DNA of 64,000 nt, from positions 411,386 through 475,385 of the forward strand of contig NZ_ATVQ01000002.1 of assembly GCF_000420805.1 (NCBI RefSeq), written 5' to 3'. The notes beneath the pieces were generated by a model. That model was not told the origin of the DNA. It worked only from the letters and a program-made list of their open reading frames with translations, and did no database searches. Origin of the DNA: Yaniella halotolerans DSM 15476 (lineage in GTDB: Bacteria; Actinomycetota; Actinomycetes; Actinomycetales; Micrococcaceae). Both the position numbers and the translations under genes were made by a program. The first letter of the stretch is position 1, and each line of letters starts with the position of its first letter. This document shows, in pieces, positions 60,153-64,000 of this stretch.

Positions 60153-60394
60153 GGGATACTCCTTCTTTGCGAACACATAAAACATCTACTAGGTATTGTG
60201 CACGACCCGGCCACAAATTACATGCGTAGACTGGCTATTTTAACCACTGGACGGTGAACAACAGGTAAATACAAGAAGGAATCTATCGGATATTCGCCTA
60301 CGGCACTTTTCAAATTTTACTAACCTGCGCGTCATCCTAAACTCAAACACAACACAAGGTGTGGATGAGACACTTGAACGATCTCAGCTTGCGT

Positions 60395-62524
60395 CTACTC
60401 GACAAATTTAAGGGAAGATTCTGCGCGTAACTCTTGCTGCAGGCTATTTGTGAGCGATTCGGAATAGGTAGCGGTCATATGATGCTGGTCGCGCCACACA
60501 AGCACATCACCGATTACGGCAGAGCACGAATCCGAGGAACAGAACATATCGGATAGATCCACCGTATCCGTAGCACTGGTCTCAGCCGCCTGCTGCATGT
60601 CTCCATAGGCACTGGCCTCGAGCGCAGCTGAGCGGTTCTCAGAACATTCGGTGAGTTCATCCGGATGTTTTGCGACGCATTCCGGAACATCGAAGTCCAG
60701 GCGCGGTGTATCAAGGATAGCGGTCACGCCCATACCTTCATCCTGGAGCTTGGTCCACGCGTCTGCCAGGCCCTCAGGTATTTCCCCGGTATTCACGTCT
60801 TTTGGCACATCGGTACTCTCTGCCGCAGGATACGAGGCCGCACTGACAACGACATGGTCTGGGGCATCAGCGCCAACTAGTTCTTTCATAACTTGCTGGT
60901 TCCAGTCATAGCAGCTCTCGTAGAAACTACCCTGGTAATTCACAGCCACTGAGTTGAGGGCACAAGCACTCTTGGTGTAGGTTTCCAGCCGCCAGTCATG
61001 CTCTTCGGCAATCTTTTCCAATGCGGGCACCCAGTGTGTGGCATGGGAATCGCCTACGACCGCCACAACGTAGTCTGAGTCTTCATTCCCATACACGCAT
61101 GACTTCACACCGGATTCAACCTGATCCACATGACAACCATCCTCATATGCAACTGCAAGGTCTTCTTGTGCTTCAGTCACATCGGGATTGATGCTTTCGG
61201 CTTTTTTCACAGGTTCCACCGCATCCGGCTCTTGTTCGACAACCTCAGCACCTTGTGGTTCGCCTCCTGCCGTGGTCGAGGTATTTTGTTGGGCCAGTAC
61301 ATAAGATGAGACCAGAACGATCAGACCGCAGGCAGCAGTAGTCACCATCAAACCCCCTCCGGCGCGGAGAGCACGCACGGACTTTTCCTTCAACCGCTGC
61401 CAGTCCCGGAAAGGCTGCTCAACATACTGGTAGCTCAACCACGAAGGAACGACCGCTAAGACGACCACTACGAGTCCTGCCCATACCGGCAAGGTGGCAT
61501 CGAAGAAATATGTCGCAAAGACAATTAGCGGCCAGTGCCATAGGTACAGCGAGTATGACAGATCACCAACCCAACGCATGGGTCGAACGTTCAGCACAAC
61601 GGCGAAGCCTTCTGTGGCTCGGCCAGACATACCTCCGATAATGACGCCAGCAGCACCAAGTGTCGGCAGCAGTGCGGCATACCCTGGGAAAGATGTGGCA
61701 TCTGTGAAGAAAACTCCCGCGGCCAGAATCGCCACGAGTCCCCCACCTTGGAGAATATAGCCAAGCTTCTGGGGAATCTTTTCAAGGTGCACCACAAAGA
61801 TGGCAATGGCCGCACCGATCGCCATCTCCCAAAGCCTTGTGGTTGTGACGAAGTATGCTGGCGCAGGGTTCGTCTGCGTGTAGTAAATCGACCAGATACC
61901 TGATGGGATGATGACCAGGCCAACACCGATCTGTAAAAAGCGATGAATTCTTGCACTCTGCGCATCAGGATCAGCCCGATGCTTTGAACCGAGTTGCGCT
62001 AACCATAACAGGCCCATGATCAGTGCGGGCCAGACGATATAGAACTGTTCTTCTACCGCCAGCGTCCAAAAGTGTTGCAGCGGACTTGCTGCGGAACCGG
62101 CATCAAGATAGTCGGTACCATCTGCAAAAACCCAGTTCACAACGTACAGCGCGCTGCCCACGATCTCGGTGCCAATACTTTCCCATCGTGTTCGAGGCAA
62201 TAACACCAGGGTGAAGATAGCAACGAAGACCAGGACAATTGTTGCCGCGGGCAAGATTCGTCGGATGCGCCGTGCATAGAAATCAGCGAGATCAATTCGG
62301 CCCTTTTCTAGGGACTGGCGAACCAACATACCGGTTATGAGGAAACCTGAGATTACGAAGAAGACGTCGACGCCGACATAACCACCGGGTAGCCAGGTCA
62401 CGCCTGCGTGGTACAGCAGGACAAGACCTACTGCGATGGCACGTAAACCCTGGATGTCCGGCCTAAACCCCGAACCTGCCTTCACGGCTGGTTCCTTCGG
62501 CGGCTTTACCGTTGCTGACGTCAT
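60395..62524 (-). CDS. OafA-type acyltransferase with SGNH domain
   Basis: A 709-aa membrane O-acyltransferase. The acyltransferase-3 domain starts RPDIQGLRAIAVGLVLLYHA and has ten or more helices (about 20-405). An acidic/Pro linker leads to a C-terminal SGNH hydrolase-like domain (VVAVVGDSHATHWVPAL, then VWRDQHHMTATYSESLT) facing outside. Such proteins acetylate cell-surface glycans. ATG start; a TTGAAC-17-TATCTA promoter lies 117 bp upstream. Confidence 0.92.
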   Translation of the reverse strand: MTSATVKPPKEPAVKAGSGFRPDIQGLRAIAVGLVLLYHAGVTWLPGGYVGVDVFFVISGFLITGMLVRQSLEKGRIDLADFYARRIRRILPAATIVLVFVAIFTLVLLPRTRWESIGTEIVGSALYVVNWVFADGTDYLDAGSAASPLQHFWTLAVEEQFYIVWPALIMGLLWLAQLGSKHRADPDAQSARIHRFLQIGVGLVIIPSGIWSIYYTQTNPAPAYFVTTTRLWEMAIGAAIAIFVVHLEKIPQKLGYILQGGGLVAILAAGVFFTDATSFPGYAALLPTLGAAGVIIGGMSGRATEGFAVVLNVRPMRWVGDLSYSLYLWHWPLIVFATYFFDATLPVWAGLVVVVLAVVPSWLSYQYVEQPFRDWQRLKEKSVRALRAGGGLMVTTAACGLIVLVSSYVLAQQNTSTTAGGEPQGAEVVEQEPDAVEPVKKAESINPDVTEAQEDLAVAYEDGCHVDQVESGVKSCVYGNEDSDYVVAVVGDSHATHWVPALEKIAEEHDWRLETYTKSACALNSVAVNYQGSFYESCYDWNQQVMKELVGADAPDHVVVSAASYPAAESTDVPKDVNTGEIPEGLADAWTKLQDEGMGVTAILDTPRLDFDVPECVAKHPDELTECSENRSAALEASAYGDMQQAAETSATDTVDLSDMFCSSDSCSAVIGDVLVWRDQHHMTATYSESLTNSLQQELRAESSLKFVE

Positions 62525-62640
62525 TGTTGGGCGGACTCCACAGGATCGTAGGGTGCTTAGATCTTCCCAACAACGGTAGTACGCAATGCTGAAAGAAACC
62601 TCGACGGATCTCGGATTCTTATACGACGAGGTCTAACCCT

Positions 62641-62669
62641 TAGATATGTATGGCAGTTCTATTGTTCAA
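62641..62669 (-). promoter_or_regulatory. Candidate promoter of the acyltransferase gene
   Basis: Minus-strand TTGAAC, 17-bp spacer, TATCTA. It gives a 5' leader of about 110 nt. Good spacing; -10 two bases off consensus. Confidence 0.5.
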
Positions 62670-62689
62670 AACAGCACACCATACTGGCA

Positions 62690-62719
62690 GGGGCAGCTGA
62701 CATGGCAATAAGCTGCCCC
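62690..62719. other. Inverted repeat in the 62525-62889 gap
   Basis: GGGGCAGCT and AGCTGCCCC, perfect 9-bp arms with a 12-nt loop, in a 365-nt gap that holds no gene. Possibly a second terminator for the minus-strand gene at 62890 or a regulatory structure. The rest of the gap has the candidate promoter and a terminator. Confidence 0.45.
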
Positions 62720-62830
62720 AGGCAGCCGAAAGCCGCACATGAAGAACAGTGGTCTGGGCGTTTCAAGCTCATACGGTGACCAAACACTCTAGAGATACCT
62801 TGGAAAACTCTCTCATCACTGAACAACGCA

Positions 62831-62869
62831 ACTGGCTTACAACAGCTATGGTAGCTGCTGTAAGCCAGT
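62831..62869 (-). terminator. Terminator of the split-barrel gene
   Basis: ACTGGCTTACAACAGCT and AGCTGCTGTAAGCCAGT arms with one G-U pair and a 5-nt loop, 21 nt past the stop; TGCGTTGTTC follows on the minus strand. Confidence 0.75.
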
Positions 62870-62889
62870 GACGTGGCGAAACATTCGAT

Positions 62890-63375
62890 TTAGAGATCTA
62901 CTTCGCGACTTTCGCCTGGTCGAGCAGCCTCGTTATCGCCCTTCAATCCTTTCACCAGTTCAACAGCCATAGCGGGCAGTCCTGGTGAGTCCCAATACTG
63001 ACCAGTTTCGGGGGTCACTTTCAGCAGAACAACTTCTGGATCTTCCGGCTTAGCATCGCCAAAGAATGCCTCGGTGGTTTTCGACCAGAATTCTTTTTTA
63101 CGGTCTATATCCTGGACAGCCGTGGCAACCCCAGAAATCGAAGCCCAGAACCCTTTCTCTGCAACACTTACGTTGACTTGTTGGCCTCCGGCGACTTCTT
63201 GCATAGCCGGAGTGTTAACGCGGGTCATGAACCATATCGTGTGGTCGTCGTCAATTGCCTGGATTACCATTGGGCGACTCACCAGGCTGCCGTCATCCTC
63301 TGTCGTGGTGAACATACAGATATTGGCGTCTTGAGTTTTCTGTAATAAGTTTTCTACCGGATCTTTCGAACTCAC
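62890..63375 (-). CDS. Pyridoxamine-5'-phosphate-oxidase-like (general stress) protein
   Basis: A 161-aa FMN-binding split-barrel protein of the general stress protein 26 group. MFTTTEDDGSLVSRPM at the start and FWASISGVATAVQD in the middle match the flavin/cofactor barrel. Start set at GTG 63375 with AAGGAGG upstream; longer readings over 280 nt upstream lack a site and family resemblance. Cofactor (FMN or F420) and substrate unknown. Conserved DSPGLPAMAVELVKG near the end. Confidence 0.9.
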   Translation of the reverse strand: MSSKDPVENLLQKTQDANICMFTTTEDDGSLVSRPMVIQAIDDDHTIWFMTRVNTPAMQEVAGGQQVNVSVAEKGFWASISGVATAVQDIDRKKEFWSKTTEAFFGDAKPEDPEVVLLKVTPETGQYWDSPGLPAMAVELVKGLKGDNEAARPGESREVDL

Positions 63376-63665
63376 ATTACCTCCTTGTAGACAATAGTGG
63401 GACATAGTTGATGCACTAAGCCTCCACCTAGCCCAACTTAACACGCGTGATTGCAAAGCTGTACTGTCTGGCATCGAAGGAAAGTGGACTTTGAGAACAT
63501 CTTGAGCAAACAACCAGCCTAGACTCATGGAACAGCTGGTTGGGACATACTTTCTGTCACTTTTGAAACTTGGTCTACCAGACGCCACCACCAAATATCT
63601 TTTCAATCGAGGTATAGCTGGAAGAACACCATGGCCTACTGCACGTTGCGATGACATGTGCGGAG

Positions 63666-63767
63666 TGCCTCATGTCAAGGTGAGCGCGAACGCTAAGTGG
63701 TGCCTCATAGATCGTGAGCGCCAAGGCTCAAGTGAGCGGGTTGTTGTGCCTCACAGTATTTGAGCGC
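63666..63767. repeat. Three TGCCTCA..TGAGCGC repeats at an IS end
   Basis: Copies at 63666-63687, 63701-63721 and 63747-63767: each is TGCCTCA, 7-8 variable bases, then TGAGCGC. They lie just outside a transposase-like C-terminus. Repeated transposase-binding sites near an IS end are the simplest reading. The likely outer end begins near TGTGCGG (about 63657). Confidence 0.6.
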
Positions 63768-63779
63768 GAAATGGCCGGG

Positions 63780-64000
63780 TCAGGCGGTTTTGGTTTTGAC
63801 CCCAGTTTTCTGGCGGGCGGTGCGGGCGTGTTGTTTGTCTTCGATGTTGGCGACCATGGCCAGGGTTTTATCTTTAGCCCGGCTCATCAACCGGTCCTGG
63901 TAGGTCAAGATCTGCCGGGTCAGTTGAGCGGGGTTGAGACTGCGATATAGGGCCTCTAACTCATCAAGCTGGGGCTGTGACAGGATCCCGGAAGCCTTGA
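63780..64000 (-). mobile_element. C-terminal fragment of a transposase (IS, truncated by window edge)
   Basis: The minus-strand frame is open to the right edge and encodes 72 residues ending IEDKQHARTARQKTGVKTKTA (split here: the end is basic). The stretch LEALYRSLNPAQLTRQI resembles C-terminal tails of DDE/integrase-core transposases, but the catalytic core is outside the window. With the three flanking repeats it is probably an insertion sequence, IS481/IS3-like at best guess. Confidence 0.55.

Noticed and set aside
63376..63657. Extension of the split-barrel protein and a plus-strand frame at 63527
   Set aside because: No start signal; GTG 63375 has AAGGAGG directly upstream, and the other frame crosses the IS repeats.
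1..64000. CRISPR array, prophage or defence cluster
   Set aside because: No regularly spaced repeats, integrase with att sites, phage structural genes or known defence genes were seen.

Overview
The window looks like a chromosomal segment of a moderate-GC actinobacterium, most likely Micrococcales/Micrococcaceae. Evidence is the paired clpP1/clpP2, a mycothiol-type DsbA-family reductase, an oligoribonuclease, a long GapB-type GAPDH, MptB-like mannosyltransferases, frequent GTG/TTG starts and an actinobacterial RNase P RNA. Genus cannot be fixed from sequence reading alone; low-GC Micrococcaceae such as Enteractinococcus or Yaniella would fit.

Left part (1-31.6 kb). A truncated valS is followed by the minus-strand protein quality-control series tig, clpP1, clpP2, clpX and a DsbA-family reductase, with tRNA-Pro and tRNA-Gly behind tig. 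Next come an unrecognised small gene, a divergent response-regulator/histidine-kinase pair with a fatty acid desaturase (DesKR-like), an M23 peptidase, lipB-lipA, rpiB-nei, pepN, a lipoprotein/PKD-protein pair, and a molybdenum-cofactor group (fdhD, ThiF-rhodanese, moeA, moaD, moaE). Then follow an OsmC-truncated-haemoglobin fusion, an unknown 223-aa protein, tesB, an MFS transporter, ettA and an atypical ssb. From memory, the gene content of this half (valS, clpX, clpP2, clpP1, tig, nei, rpiB, Rv2466c-like, pepN, glbO, thioesterase, ettA, ssb) parallels Mycobacterium tuberculosis Rv2448c-Rv2478c, so it is largely an ancestral actinobacterial block.

Middle part (31.7-51.3 kb). tRNA-Arg, an SDR protein, two tandem MptB-like glycosyltransferases, orn, tRNA-His, a structured intergenic region, a GlsB-type membrane protein, a MerR regulator with a crotonase, a TetR regulator upstream of an MmpL transporter with a long coiled-coil insert, an antibiotic-biosynthesis-monooxygenase domain protein with peptide deformylase, GapB, a membrane-anchored HNH nuclease, rnpB, yaaA, a coiled-coil protein with a decayed zinc ribbon, a Nif3-like protein, a LysM-NlpC/P60 cell-wall hydrolase and a zinc alcohol dehydrogenase.

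Right part (51.3-64 kb). A hydantoinase/oxoprolinase pair (hyuA-hyuB) lies divergent from a PucR-type regulator, with a palindrome inside the candidate hyuA promoter. Then msrA, cysK, cysE, ppk2, an OafA-type acyltransferase with an SGNH domain and a flavin-binding split-barrel protein. The window ends inside the C-terminal end of a probable insertion-sequence transposase flanked by three repeats of a TGCCTCA..TGAGCGC motif.

No CRISPR array, prophage or recognisable defence island is visible. The least conventional items are the OsmC-globin fusion, the DesKR-like module with its palindromes, the hyuAB-PucR unit, the decayed zinc ribbon and the structured region behind tRNA-His. No clearly new multi-gene system is demonstrable from sequence alone.
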